Of a DNA stretch of 64,000 nt, positions 1 through 8,348 are shown piece after piece. The position numbers were made by a program, and so were the translations under genes. The first letter of the stretch is position 1. Every line of letters begins with the position of its first letter. The notes below the pieces were generated by a model that did no database searches, was not told where the DNA came from, and saw only the letters and a program-made list of their open reading frames with translations. The DNA comes from Cytophagaceae bacterium (GTDB taxonomy: Bacteria > Bacteroidota > Bacteroidia > Cytophagales > JAIYAX01), in the NCBI GenBank assembly GCA_027488815.1, contig JAIYAX010000012.1, positions 248,001-312,000 of the forward strand, read 5' to 3'.

Positions 1-990
1 AGAAGATTGGCAGAAAGCGAATGGAATGCAGAGAAGATAAGGAAGCGAAGTCTTAAACAATTGGTTTTTATACTGATTTCCCTTGTGATGGGTCATACCA
101 GCATGGCCTATCTGGTAGGGATTGACAGGGTAAAAGAGTTGGTTTCAACCTCTCCACTGGAAAACATGACAGGATTTTTAGGTTTACTACTCTTTACCCT
201 TCTTTTCTATCTGGTCTTCACCAGAGTTAGGGAAATTGCCTGCACAATTATTTGCCCTTACGGCAGATTGCAGTCGGTATTGCTTACCAAAAACTCAGCT
301 GTTGTCGCCTACGATTATGTGAGGGGAGAGCCGAGGGGAAAGATCAACAAACAAGCCGGGGAGATGCCCAAAGGTGATTGCATTGACTGTAAACTGTGCG
401 TTCATGTTTGCCCAACTGGAATAGATATCCGCAATGGCACTCAGATGGAATGTGTCAACTGCACGGCCTGCATTGATGCCTGCAACGAAGTGATGGACAA
501 AGTTGGAAAGCCAAGAGGCCTCATCCGCATCGATTCACTTTTCGGCATTGAAAACAAAATTCCTTTCAGATTTACAGCTAGGGTAGCCATGTACAGCTTG
601 CTGCTGGTTGGCTTGCTGGGCGTTTTCGGTTTCCTGTTGGTACGTCGTACCATGATTGAAGCTAAACTGATGCGTGTTCCCGGCACCTTGTTCCAAAGAA
701 CAGAGGTTGGAATCATAGGCAACATGTACAACATTCAGGCAATCAATAAAACCAACCTACTTCAGGATATTGAAGTCATGGTAGATCACCCGGATGCCAA
801 AATCAGGTTTGTGGCCGAAGAGCTCAGTCTCAAACCACAGGCTTCAAGCAGCACGGTTTTCTTTGTTGAAATACCGGAAAACAAATTGGAAGGAATGAAA
901 ACAGATCTGGAGTTTACCATTTTGGTCGGGGGAAAAGAAATACAGAGTATAAAAACCAAGTTTGTCGGGCCCTCTAAAGGAACAAAATGA
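1..990 (+). CDS. ccoG: Cytochrome c oxidase accessory protein CcoG (5' end outside window)
   Basis: This is the C-terminal two thirds of a CcoG/FixG/RdxA-family membrane ferredoxin. The family is needed to assemble cbb3-type cytochrome oxidase, probably through copper handling. The frame is open from base 1; the TTG at 7 is internal, because family members are about 450-480 residues long. Visible are two membrane segments near residues 20-38 and 52-72, the ICPYGR motif, and two ferredoxin-type clusters (CIDCKLCVHVCP and CVNCTACIDAC, about residues 125-160). A third membrane helix follows near 195-213, then a soluble periplasmic Ig-like C-terminal domain. The stop overlaps fixH by 4 nt, so the genes are translationally coupled. 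ccoNOP presumably lie just upstream, outside the window. Confidence 0.93.
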   Translation, partial: RRLAESEWNAEKIRKRSLKQLVFILISLVMGHTSMAYLVGIDRVKELVSTSPLENMTGFLGLLLFTLLFYLVFTRVREIACTIICPYGRLQSVLLTKNSAVVAYDYVRGEPRGKINKQAGEMPKGDCIDCKLCVHVCPTGIDIRNGTQMECVNCTACIDACNEVMDKVGKPRGLIRIDSLFGIENKIPFRFTARVAMYSLLLVGLLGVFGFLLVRRTMIEAKLMRVPGTLFQRTEVGIIGNMYNIQAINKTNLLQDIEVMVDHPDAKIRFVAEELSLKPQASSSTVFFVEIPENKLEGMKTDLEFTILVGGKEIQSIKTKFVGPSKGTK

Positions 991-1421
991 ATTGGGGAAA
1001 ATGGATTACTGTCGTCCTGATAGTTTTTATGCTACTGATTATAAGCTTTGTATACAGGGCTTTTCAATCAGAAGTAAACCTCGTATCTGCGGATTATTAC
1101 AAGCAAGAGCTAGCCTACGATGAACAGTATGAGAAACAAATGAACACACAACAGATGAAAGGGAAAGTTGGAATTGAGTTTAATGAAGAGGAGCATAAGA
1201 TCGAATTTGAATTCCCTACCTCTGTTGAAAAGGGGGTCATACATTTTTATAGACCCTCTGATGATCGAATTGATGTGAAAGTTCCACTAGGGTCATTCTC
1301 TACAGGTCGCAAACAAGTTGATATTTCTGAGCTGAAGCGGGGAATTTGGAAAGTGAAAATAGAGTGGCTGGACTCAGCCAAGACACCCTATTTTTACGAA
1401 CATCACCTTTACATTCAGTAG
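987..1421 (+). CDS. fixH: FixH family protein
   Basis: A 144-residue protein of the FixH/CcoH family, which stabilises early cbb3 oxidase subcomplexes. It begins MNWGKWITVV, has a single N-terminal membrane anchor (about residues 7-24), then a periplasmic domain containing the family sequence SADYYKQELAYDEQYEK. A beta-rich domain makes up the remainder. The start codon overlaps the ccoG stop by 4 nt (ATGA), and the next gene begins 6 nt after its own stop, so it is the middle gene of an assembly operon. Length and topology are normal for Bacteroidota FixH. Confidence 0.88.
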   Translation: MNWGKWITVVLIVFMLLIISFVYRAFQSEVNLVSADYYKQELAYDEQYEKQMNTQQMKGKVGIEFNEEEHKIEFEFPTSVEKGVIHFYRPSDDRIDVKVPLGSFSTGRKQVDISELKRGIWKVKIEWLDSAKTPYFYEHHLYIQ

Positions 1422-1427
1422 GTTGCA

Positions 1428-2123
1428 ATGGAGCTAATGGCTTGGGCTGCTTTTGGGCTAGGTTTAGGTTCAGGCCTTCACTGCACCCTGATGTGCTCAC
1501 CACTAATGCTGAGTTTTTCCGGCCATTCTCTTTATGCTCAGATCCTTTATCAATCCGGCCGAATCACTTCTTACGCTTTGTTGGGCTTACTGATGGCCTT
1601 AGTGGGCAAAGCATTTTGGTTTATAGGTATTCAAAATCACCTCAGTCTTTTAGCAGGTATTCTTATCGTGGCCATCGTACTACTGCCTGAGAGGTGGTTT
1701 ATAGCCGGGGTGGTTTCTACTTTTTGGCTTCGACTCAAAACAAAAGTCTTAACAGGTTTAAAAGCTTCCGGTCTGCTTAATCGATTTTTTCTGGGCATGC
1801 TTAATGGTTTTTTACCCTGCCCTATAGTGTATATCGCTCTGGCCGGCTCTCTTGCAGCAGAAACCTGGCAGCAAGCTGCTGTATGGATGATCCTTTTCGG
1901 ATTAGGTACTCTTCCTTTGATTTGGATCTTTATTTTTGGGCTTGGTAAGCTGTCTTCTTTTAAAAAGTTCAGCCCAGCAATGAGAAAGTTGTCTCCAGCC
2001 TTTGCTTTGCTGGTAGGCATCATGTTGATTATCAGAGGAAGTAATGTAGAAATTCCTTACCTCGCTCATAAGTTAAAAGCTCCACAAGCAGCTACAGCGG
2101 CTACTCCGGTTGTTTGTGAGTGA
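1428..2123 (+). CDS. Sulfite exporter TauE/SafE-type membrane protein (UreH/CcoS-position)
   Basis: A 231-residue polytopic membrane protein with about six hydrophobic segments. The N-terminal GLGLGSGLHCTLMCSPLML and the later LNGFLPCPIVYIAL are paired Cys/Pro motifs typical of the small SafE/UreH-like family (COG2836 type), distantly related to CcdA and copper-handling transporters. It sits directly behind fixH, the usual place for this family in Bacteroidota cbb3 operons, so a role in metal or redox supply to oxidase assembly is inferred. The Cys residues in both half-repeats fit metal passage; the transported species cannot be read from sequence. Confidence 0.8.
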   Translation: MELMAWAAFGLGLGSGLHCTLMCSPLMLSFSGHSLYAQILYQSGRITSYALLGLLMALVGKAFWFIGIQNHLSLLAGILIVAIVLLPERWFIAGVVSTFWLRLKTKVLTGLKASGLLNRFFLGMLNGFLPCPIVYIALAGSLAAETWQQAAVWMILFGLGTLPLIWIFIFGLGKLSSFKKFSPAMRKLSPAFALLVGIMLIIRGSNVEIPYLAHKLKAPQAATAATPVVCE

Positions 2124-2184
2124 TCACAGTTCAAACCATTCAAAATCCTCAATAACTATTTTGCTGAAAATTTGTTTGGAAAAA

Positions 2185-2216
2185 TTTGAAACTAAACAAC
2201 GTGCAGCCTATCTTTG
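2185..2216 (+). promoter_or_regulatory. Bacteroidota-type promoter of the FNR gene
   Basis: TTTG at 2185-2188 and TATCTTTG at 2209-2216 match the -33 and TAnnTTTG -7 elements with 20 nt between them. The -7 box overlaps a possible TTG start at 2214, so translation should begin at the ATG at 2238. Confidence 0.72.
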
Positions 2217-2237
2217 AACATAAGAGGTTTCACTGCT

Positions 2238-2951
2238 ATGGTTTCGCCAGAATATAAATTCACCCAAAAGTGCATCAACTGTGATTGCCATCACAAAAGT
2301 ATGCTCAATGACCTTCATATTCAGGAACAGGAAGTGATTGACGAACACAAAGAATGTGTTCGCTATCGTAAAGGGGATGTCATTTTTCACGAAGGGGGAA
2401 TTCCCAAAGGCATTTATTGCATAAGGAAGGGGGGTGTTAAAATCTCTAAGATGACCAGCCAGGGCAAGGAGCAAATCCTTTTTCTTTCTCAGCCTGGAGA
2501 TTTTATTGGTTACCGTGCCCTCATTGGTGAGGAAGTTTACAACGCCACTGCCACTTCCATCGAAGACTCCAGCATCTGTTATATTCCCAAATCTGATTTC
2601 CTTGAAATCATGCATCGCAACCCGGCATTTTTCAATAAAATGATCAAGAAGGTTTGCAATCAGTTAGGCATAATGGAGCAAAACCTCACGATCATTGCGC
2701 AGAAATCAGTGAAAGAGCGACTCGCCACCACATTGCTCATGCTTAAGGAATCCTATGGAATGGATGGGGATGAAAGCACCCTGATCGATATACGTTTGAG
2801 CAGAGAAGAAATCGCAAATGTGGTTGGCACTGCAACTGAAACTGTAATCCGCTTGCTTTCCACGTTTAAAAACGAAGGATTGATAGATTTTGATGGCAAG
2901 AGAATCAAGGTCATCAATGAGGAGCAATTGAAAAAACTAGCAGTAGCCTAG
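2238..2951 (+). CDS. fnr: Crp/Fnr family transcriptional regulator, FNR-like with Cys cluster
   Basis: A 237-residue cyclic-nucleotide-binding-fold regulator with a C-terminal winged helix (LSREEIANVVGTATETVIRL is the helix-turn-helix). The N-terminus carries C12-x2-C15-x1-C17, and C114 (SSICYIP) aligns by eye with the fourth cluster ligand of E. coli FNR (C122). An oxygen-sensing [4Fe-4S] form is therefore likely, although the first Cys spacing differs from the E. coli protein. The position right after cbb3 assembly genes fits control of microaerobic respiration. The ATG at 2238 was chosen because the upstream TTG at 2214 lies inside the promoter. Confidence 0.87.
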   Translation: MVSPEYKFTQKCINCDCHHKSMLNDLHIQEQEVIDEHKECVRYRKGDVIFHEGGIPKGIYCIRKGGVKISKMTSQGKEQILFLSQPGDFIGYRALIGEEVYNATATSIEDSSICYIPKSDFLEIMHRNPAFFNKMIKKVCNQLGIMEQNLTIIAQKSVKERLATTLLMLKESYGMDGDESTLIDIRLSREEIANVVGTATETVIRLLSTFKNEGLIDFDGKRIKVINEEQLKKLAVA

Positions 2952-3138
2952 TCTAGATTTGGGAATTTCTTTCCCTTCATAGGTCTGTTAAAGGGACTTT
3001 TTTGCTTTAGTATGCTCCTGATTTGATTTAGACCCCTACTTTTGGCCTTGGCATACTATTGTCTAATCTGTAGTGGAAGGAAGGACATGCCTGAAAAGGC
3101 AGGTTAAATAAGTTGTTTTTTCATAGTTTGGTTTATGG

Positions 3139-3170
3139 AAACCCCGTTTGCATTGCATTCGGGGTTTTTT
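3139..3170 (+). terminator. Intrinsic terminator after the FNR gene
   Basis: AACCCCG (3140-3146) pairs with CGGGGTT (3160-3166) across a 13-nt loop, followed by a T run. It lies 34 nt before the next start, so it separates the regulator from the gene at 3204. Confidence 0.75.
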
Positions 3171-3203
3171 GTTTTCTAAACCTTCATTAACTTTCCGTAA
3201 ATA

Positions 3204-4493
3204 ATGAACCTTCAATACATTAACAGAGCCTTTTTTCTCCTGCTGCTCCTGCTGCTCACCCTCTTCTTTGCAGCACATGCACAGGTCACACACCCAGCGT
3301 TTCATCAGCGCAAAGCCAATTCCAAAGAGTTTGCTACTTTAAGGCAGGCTTTTGTAAAGCATCATCCTTTGCCAATGTCTTCAGGTCAACTGGATAGTGT
3401 CTTTAGGAGCTTGGAGGAACAGTCATGGTCCCCCTTTGGTCTATATCCCTTTTGTTTTGAATTGAATAAACAACTTTACAAGAATGGTATTCAAGGTCTT
3501 CAAATCCAACCTGCCGAAGGGGTACACCATTCTCGTAAACACCTAAAAATAGGCATCACCTTCATTGAAGATAAGCCAATTGTAACGGAGAGTGGAGAGG
3601 AAAAACTTCCTGTCGGAGTATACCTGCTTTCTCTAAACCGTAAGCCAATTAAGGATTGGGTGGACATCGCCATTCATCATAAGTACGGAGAGATATACCC
3701 ACATGGAAGCTTTTCGGAGCTCACTGATAATTTTTCAAGCTGGATAGGTGAGCTAAGCCCGACCGATACCTTTTCAATTCTCTATATGGACTTCTTTGAA
3801 AAAAAAGTGCATCAATTGGTACTGTCAGGTCATCGTTTTGAGGGCTTTCAGCAGTGGATGGCTTCCAGAAAAAGCCCTGCAGGTTTAAGCTCAACAGCAC
3901 TTGAGGAGACAGATCCTTCAGAACTAGTTTATTCCCGTGCGATTTATGGCATCGATAAAAGTTGGGAAGAACTCTGCAAACAGGGTGCAAAGACGGGTGT
4001 TCTTGATCTGAGGGATACAGATACGTTATTGCTTCAGGATGCGGTAGGTTGGTCAAAGGTATTGACAGGAAACAAAGTCGGCTTTTCCATTAGCAAAAAG
4101 GCTGCAACACCAGATATGCTTGGTAGTGAGCTAAAACCCAAAGAGGCTTGCCCGGTTAACATCACTTTACTCACCAATGGAAGGACAGGAGTTGCAGCCA
4201 CGCTGTTGGCTTCAGCCATTCATGATCATCAGGCTCAAATGCTTGCCGGATCGGAAACAGGAGGAGCCTACCAGGGAGGCTTTCTGCCCATTTTCCAATG
4301 GCTTACGCTTTTTGAAGGAAAAGTTAAAATTGGAATTCCCCTGTACTACCTAAAGTACGAAGGAGATCTGTACCCCTTAAAAGATAGAGGCATCATTCCT
4401 GAACACCTTTTTCAGGGCACATGGGAGGATTACATGCAGGGTGAGGATGCGGAATTGTCTGCTTTGATCAGACAGCTGACTGAGGGTCGGTGA
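3204..4493 (+). CDS. Secreted S41 (tail-specific) peptidase-like protein, catalytic Ser absent
   Basis: A 429-residue exported protein with a signal peptide ending about AHAQ (residue 27). The C-terminal half follows the S41/CtpA fold: VNITLLTNGRTGVAATLLAS occupies the place of the nucleophile motif, followed by MLAGSETGGAYQGG, KIGIPLYYLK and DRGIIPEH, all normal landmarks of this family. The nucleophile position, usually a T-A-S-A or similar turn, reads T-G-V-A, so the serine is replaced by valine. The protein is probably a binding or scaffolding pseudoprotease. The 3' end overlaps the convergent merC gene by 26 nt. Substrate and partner are unknown. Confidence 0.7.
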   Translation: MNLQYINRAFFLLLLLLLTLFFAAHAQVTHPAFHQRKANSKEFATLRQAFVKHHPLPMSSGQLDSVFRSLEEQSWSPFGLYPFCFELNKQLYKNGIQGLQIQPAEGVHHSRKHLKIGITFIEDKPIVTESGEEKLPVGVYLLSLNRKPIKDWVDIAIHHKYGEIYPHGSFSELTDNFSSWIGELSPTDTFSILYMDFFEKKVHQLVLSGHRFEGFQQWMASRKSPAGLSSTALEETDPSELVYSRAIYGIDKSWEELCKQGAKTGVLDLRDTDTLLLQDAVGWSKVLTGNKVGFSISKKAATPDMLGSELKPKEACPVNITLLTNGRTGVAATLLASAIHDHQAQMLAGSETGGAYQGGFLPIFQWLTLFEGKVKIGIPLYYLKYEGDLYPLKDRGIIPEHLFQGTWEDYMQGEDAELSALIRQLTEGR

Positions 4494-4890
4494 TCGTGCA
4501 TTGGCAAGCAGCGCAGTGCTTTCTAGACCTCCAATTCAGGAAAAAAGCCAGAAGAAGCACAGAGGCACCTGCTAGAGATAGCCAGATTTGCTCATGATCA
4601 TGCTCAATAACATGGTGCAAAATCATAAGGCTAAAGCCTAAAGTGGCGACTAACATGGGTACCAGATGTCGGTGGCTTCTGAAATCCTTAGCAAAGGTAT
4701 AGGCCAGAAAAAAGCCACTTACGATCAGTAAAATACTTTCGGCCAATGGATGTGAAATGAGTTGGGCTAAGGTACCCGGTGTAACTGCCAGGATGATGGG
4801 CATACTCAGGCAATGTACTGCACAAGCCAGACCTAGGCCTTCATGAAGTTTGATTTTTTTACTATTGACGAGAGTTTCGCTTTTTGCCAT
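4468..4890 (-). CDS. MerC domain-containing membrane protein
   Basis: A 140-residue membrane protein with four hydrophobic segments. LACAVHCLSMPIIL (C23, H26, C27) is the MerC signature that in mercury systems binds the metal for uptake. A second set of thiols lies at the C-terminus (HCAACQC, residues 125-131), and His residues sit between helices 3 and 4 (HHVIEHDHE). In Bacteroidota such MerC proteins are commonly associated with zinc or other metal homeostasis rather than mercury resistance; here the neighbours (TonB receptor, metal-type lipoprotein, ABC permease with His-rich loop) argue for that. The gene starts 20 nt before the 3' end of the TonB receptor gene, so it may be the last cistron of that transcript as well as having its own promoter. 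Confidence 0.8.
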   Translation of the reverse strand: MAKSETLVNSKKIKLHEGLGLACAVHCLSMPIILAVTPGTLAQLISHPLAESILLIVSGFFLAYTFAKDFRSHRHLVPMLVATLGFSLMILHHVIEHDHEQIWLSLAGASVLLLAFFLNWRSRKHCAACQCTITDPQSAV

Positions 4891-4892
4891 AT

Positions 4893-4905
4893 TGTTGCAA
4901 ATATA
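4893..4905 (-). promoter_or_regulatory. Candidate -7 box and operator half-site of merC
   Basis: On the minus strand TATATTTG (4905-4898) matches TAnnTTTG and overlaps TTGCAACA (4900-4893), the same half-site word as in the palindrome at 8243-8262. Transcription would begin only a few bases before the ATG at 4890. No clear -33 element was found. Confidence 0.4.
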
Positions 4906-4910
4906 GTTAA

Positions 4911-7325
4911 TTATGATTTGGCCTTGTGTTTTTTTTCAAGCTTCCAGCTGAGCTGCACAATAAAATTGACTCCAGGCTCAGGCAGATTGAGTATTCTATA
5001 TCTGCTCAAATGATTGAAGTACAGAGTGTTTGTGGCATTTCGGCATTGAAGGGAGACCTGTACAATTTCTTCTTGTTTGTGATAAAGACTAAATCCACCA
5101 CTCAGGTGAAGCATTTGATAGCCAGGGGTAGACCACTCATTTCTTTCCACTCTTTTTTGAGCACTTATAATTCCCATGTTTGCTTCAAAGTACAGCTTTC
5201 TGATTTTTCCTCTCTGCTTGCCCGACTGCCAGCTCAAACCTGAAAAGTAGCTTGCTGGTGGCATATAAGGCAATGGCAAGCCAGTGCTCAGGTTTTCGCC
5301 CCAAACCCATTCCATGTTCTGGCTTATCTTCCAACCTGAGCCGATCGCCCATTCAACTTGAACCTCCTGACCGGTTATCTGAGCCTTAGTCTGAGTATGT
5401 TCAAATACCTGACTGGTACTGGGTAGGGCATAAAGTGCCCCATCAATTTCAACCCTGGGAAATAACCCTGTTGGTCTTTGGAACAAATAGTTGCTGAAGT
5501 AGTAAAGAAACGGACTGTACTGCATACTCAACCCTCCAATTTGATACTTAAACTCCGCATCAAACTGATAGCCTTGCTCAGGTTCTAAGTTTGGATTGCC
5601 TTTCTCAAACCTAAATGTGGCATGGTGCATACCATTTGCAGTGAGCTCTGGTACCACAGGTAGCCTGTAACTTTTTGCTGCATTCAATTTCAAATGCAAT
5701 CTTCTGGTCAGATCCCAGCTCAGCCCAAATGCCGCTGCATAGTTTAAATACCTTCGTGCAACTCTGGAGTTTCGTTCAACTGAATCGATGAATACAAACC
5801 TTCTGTAAAACGGGAATATTGATCGGTCAGCTATTTGTCTGGCAGTCTCTATTCTGGCTCCAATGTGGATGGTTAGATGATCTATAGGTTTGTATTTATG
5901 TAACATGAAAATACCCAACTGAGTGCTACTAAACGAAGGTAATAGAAACTCAAAACCACTTGGTCGGTTGTTCTGCTGACTAAGTTGAGCTCCAAAGACG
6001 AGCGTATGTCGATGCCCTTTGGGTACAAAATACCTGAGCCCAGCACTTATGCTCTGTAGCTGCAATCTTAGAGCAAGCGTGCTGTTGTCCGGAAGTGGCT
6101 GGCCATGGGTATGGGGTACTGATCTTTCCTGTCGGTCGTTGTGCTGATAACCAAGGTCAGATTCTAGCCATCCTTTCCCAAGTTGCAGAGTGGTGTTGCT
6201 TATTACCTTGAAATGATTGATCTGCTGAAATGGCAAGCCAATGTTGCGCCTGCCATCTTGAAAAAGCCTGTCTGTGGTTACCCTGCCAATGGCACCAGTA
6301 AACAAGCCAACTTTTTGATGATAGTTCGAAATTGTCAGATGAGTATACCCCCATTTGCGATGAACGCCCAGCATTAAATTGCTATGCACTTCACGGCCTG
6401 CAGTGTTTTTGAGCCTTCCGCCAAACAGTGGGAAGTAGGTGTCCTGGTAGTAAAAGGTATCAGAAGGTACCCTATAGTCACCATAGCTCAAGCCGGTAAC
6501 TCTGGCTTGATAAACAAAGCCTTTCTTGTTGCCCTTTGCTGTACTTGTGATGCCATATGTGTGGTTGTTTGTTTTGTAAATCAACCTACTCTCTGAGAGA
6601 TGCGTGCCTTCCTGTAAAATGTTTGGCTTGCCAAGACTTATGACACCTCCTATAGCATCAGAGCCATACAAAAGGGATCCTGGACCTTTGATAATTTCTA
6701 TGTTTTCTACACCATATTGGTCTATTTCCAGCCCATGGTCAGCTCCCCACTGTTGCCCTTCTTGTTTAATTCCTTGATCTGCAACAAGTACACGCTGAAA
6801 ACTCAATCCTCTGATTACAGGTTTGGAAACGCCCACTCCAGTATTAATGCTACTCACTCCAGGTAATCGATCAAGAGTTTCCATTAGAGTATTGCCATTG
6901 TTGCGCCTGATGTACTCCTTACCAACCTGTATGATGGGTTGACTGCTTTCCTTCTCGCTGAATTTGTTACGGTCGGCCTCAATCACAACTTCTTGTAACT
7001 GCCCAATACTTTCTTTAAGTTCCGTTTCGATAAATACATCATCAGTTTTGAGATTTACCCATTTGCTTATCTTTTCATAGCCAATCAATTGCACATGCAG
7101 ATGATACACTCCAGGGCTCAATCCTTTTAAGGAAAAGAAACCTAAGCTGTCAGTTAAGCCTGCCTGTAAGGTTTCATGGAGATAAACAGTTGCACTTTGC
7201 AGGGGTTGCTTGTTTTCATCAAGTACCCGGCCACTCAAGACCAATGGCTGCGCATTTATAACTGAGGTTATAAACAAACACAGTATCAAAATACACTTTA
7301 AATGAATAGAAAACTTAAAGGTCAT
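4911..7325 (-). CDS. TonB-dependent outer-membrane receptor
   Basis: An 804-residue TonB-dependent receptor: signal peptide ending near INAQ, a carboxypeptidase-like regulatory domain (LSGRVLDENKQPLQSATVYL), a plug domain (DRLPGVSSINTGVGVSKPVI, GPGSLLYGSDAIGG), then a 22-strand type barrel ending in an aromatic residue-rich terminus. A loop contains SVPHTHGQ, consistent with metal binding. The start at 7325 (MTFKFSIHLK) was preferred because the 13 residues upstream would run through the intergenic hairpin. It follows the DUF4625 lipoprotein gene by 58 nt on the same strand. Zinc or another divalent cation complex is the inferred ligand; a siderophore cannot be excluded. Confidence 0.9.
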   Translation of the reverse strand: MTFKFSIHLKCILILCLFITSVINAQPLVLSGRVLDENKQPLQSATVYLHETLQAGLTDSLGFFSLKGLSPGVYHLHVQLIGYEKISKWVNLKTDDVFIETELKESIGQLQEVVIEADRNKFSEKESSQPIIQVGKEYIRRNNGNTLMETLDRLPGVSSINTGVGVSKPVIRGLSFQRVLVADQGIKQEGQQWGADHGLEIDQYGVENIEIIKGPGSLLYGSDAIGGVISLGKPNILQEGTHLSESRLIYKTNNHTYGITSTAKGNKKGFVYQARVTGLSYGDYRVPSDTFYYQDTYFPLFGGRLKNTAGREVHSNLMLGVHRKWGYTHLTISNYHQKVGLFTGAIGRVTTDRLFQDGRRNIGLPFQQINHFKVISNTTLQLGKGWLESDLGYQHNDRQERSVPHTHGQPLPDNSTLALRLQLQSISAGLRYFVPKGHRHTLVFGAQLSQQNNRPSGFEFLLPSFSSTQLGIFMLHKYKPIDHLTIHIGARIETARQIADRSIFPFYRRFVFIDSVERNSRVARRYLNYAAAFGLSWDLTRRLHLKLNAAKSYRLPVVPELTANGMHHATFRFEKGNPNLEPEQGYQFDAEFKYQIGGLSMQYSPFLYYFSNYLFQRPTGLFPRVEIDGALYALPSTSQVFEHTQTKAQITGQEVQVEWAIGSGWKISQNMEWVWGENLSTGLPLPYMPPASYFSGLSWQSGKQRGKIRKLYFEANMGIISAQKRVERNEWSTPGYQMLHLSGGFSLYHKQEEIVQVSLQCRNATNTLYFNHLSRYRILNLPEPGVNFIVQLSWKLEKKHKAKS

Positions 7326-7334
7326 ATAATGAAA

Positions 7335-7361
7335 TACCCTGTGACTTGAGGCCACAGGGTA
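7335..7361 (-). other. Hairpin just upstream of the TonB receptor start
   Basis: A perfect 9-bp inverted repeat, ACCCTGTG plus one flanking pair at 7335-7343 and 7353-7361, encloses a 9-nt loop. On the minus strand it lies 9 nt before the receptor ATG and is preceded, not followed, by a T run, so it does not look like a terminator for the upstream lipoprotein gene. A leader or processing element between the two cistrons is possible. Confidence 0.6.
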
Positions 7362-7383
7362 CAAAAAAAATTAAAGGCTAAGT

Positions 7384-8217
7384 TTATTCGACATGAAGTT
7401 CGCCTTCACGCATTCTTACATTCCCCAGCTTATCCGAAACGATTATTTTCACATGAAAATGTTTGCTTGTTCCAGGTGCAACTGATGGAAGTTTGATCAG
7501 ATCGCCCGGATTGATGATGTTGGCAAACTGAAAAGTATTTGCATCAGTGAACAAAGATGGATGGGTAGAAATTTTGAATTCTCTTTTATAAAGAGGTTCT
7601 CCGTCAGTAGCACTTGATATTCTCATGTGTTCGCCTTCTTCTTCCACCTCTATTTTTACTTTTTCGATTTGGTCAGGGTCAGTAGCTGTACCTGCCAGCC
7701 TTAATGTATCCAGTGGCTTCATATCGATTTCGCCCAAGCCAAAATTTGCAGGAGCGGTAATATTGATCACAGGTTCTGAACCATTTGAAAGGTTAAAATC
7801 CAGATAGAAAGAATTTCCTTGATTTCCGGCCGCATCAGTTACGAAAAGTCCCACATGGTATGGACCTGCAAGTGCTGTACTTGGTATCCATGTTTCAATC
7901 TCATCTTCACGAAGTGTGCCACTAAGCCTGATGATGGTATCCCATTCATAGGGAGTGCCAGCTAATCGCCCATGGCTATGCCCGTCAAAGTTGTTGTGAA
8001 CATCGATTTTGAGCTCTTTCAACCCTAGATTGTCTGAAACTTTGTAATGAATTTCCAATTTGTTGCCAGCGTTAATCTTTCCTCCGATCACACCATGTAG
8101 GTGTGTGCTGCTGTTAATTACAGGACGAGTAGTGTCCTGAGGAGCTGCGTCTTCATCTTTGTTACAAGATGCTAAGGCAAAAAGACCCAGTAAAATGATG
8201 ATGCGAAAGTTCTTCAT
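7384..8217 (-). CDS. DUF4625-type lipoprotein, probable metal-binding
   Basis: A 277-residue lipoprotein (lipobox LASC, Cys19) with two Ig-like repeats of the DUF4625 type, about residues 30-145 and 146-277. His-containing segments such as STHLHGVIGG and FDGHSHGRL suggest divalent metal binding, and a similar HFHVKI strand occurs in the second repeat. In Bacteroidota such lipoproteins commonly pair with a TonB receptor as an outer-membrane capture unit. It is the first gene of the minus-strand unit and is divergent from the ABC transporter genes; both are separated by a 131-nt region holding a 20-bp palindrome. Function is inferred from context. Confidence 0.75.
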   Translation of the reverse strand: MKNFRIIILLGLFALASCNKDEDAAPQDTTRPVINSSTHLHGVIGGKINAGNKLEIHYKVSDNLGLKELKIDVHNNFDGHSHGRLAGTPYEWDTIIRLSGTLREDEIETWIPSTALAGPYHVGLFVTDAAGNQGNSFYLDFNLSNGSEPVINITAPANFGLGEIDMKPLDTLRLAGTATDPDQIEKVKIEVEEEGEHMRISSATDGEPLYKREFKISTHPSLFTDANTFQFANIINPGDLIKLPSVAPGTSKHFHVKIIVSDKLGNVRMREGELHVE

Positions 8218-8242
8218 GTTTGTTTTATTTGCTTTTTGAAAT

Positions 8243-8262
8243 ACTGTTGCAGATGCAATAGT
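8243..8262. promoter_or_regulatory. 20-bp palindromic candidate operator between divergent metal-locus genes
   Basis: The sequence reads ACTgTTGCAgaTGCAAtAGT: eight-base arms of ACT and TTGCA match their inverted partners, separated by two central bases and one mismatched base in each arm. A third TGTTGCA copy follows at 8262-8268, and the merC promoter holds TGTTGCA at 4893-4899. Length and symmetry fit a Fur/Zur-family site. The regulator itself is not in the window. Confidence 0.55.
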
Positions 8263-8348
8263 GTTGCAAAAGTAATTTTATTCATTCAATTCACAAAACA
8301 ATTATCAAAGAGTCCTGATTTTTGCTTTGCGGACTACAACACGGATAA

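Noticed and set aside
7326-7364. N-terminal extension of the TonB receptor
   Set aside because: It would include the hairpin region, and the signal peptide begins only at MTFKFSIHLK.
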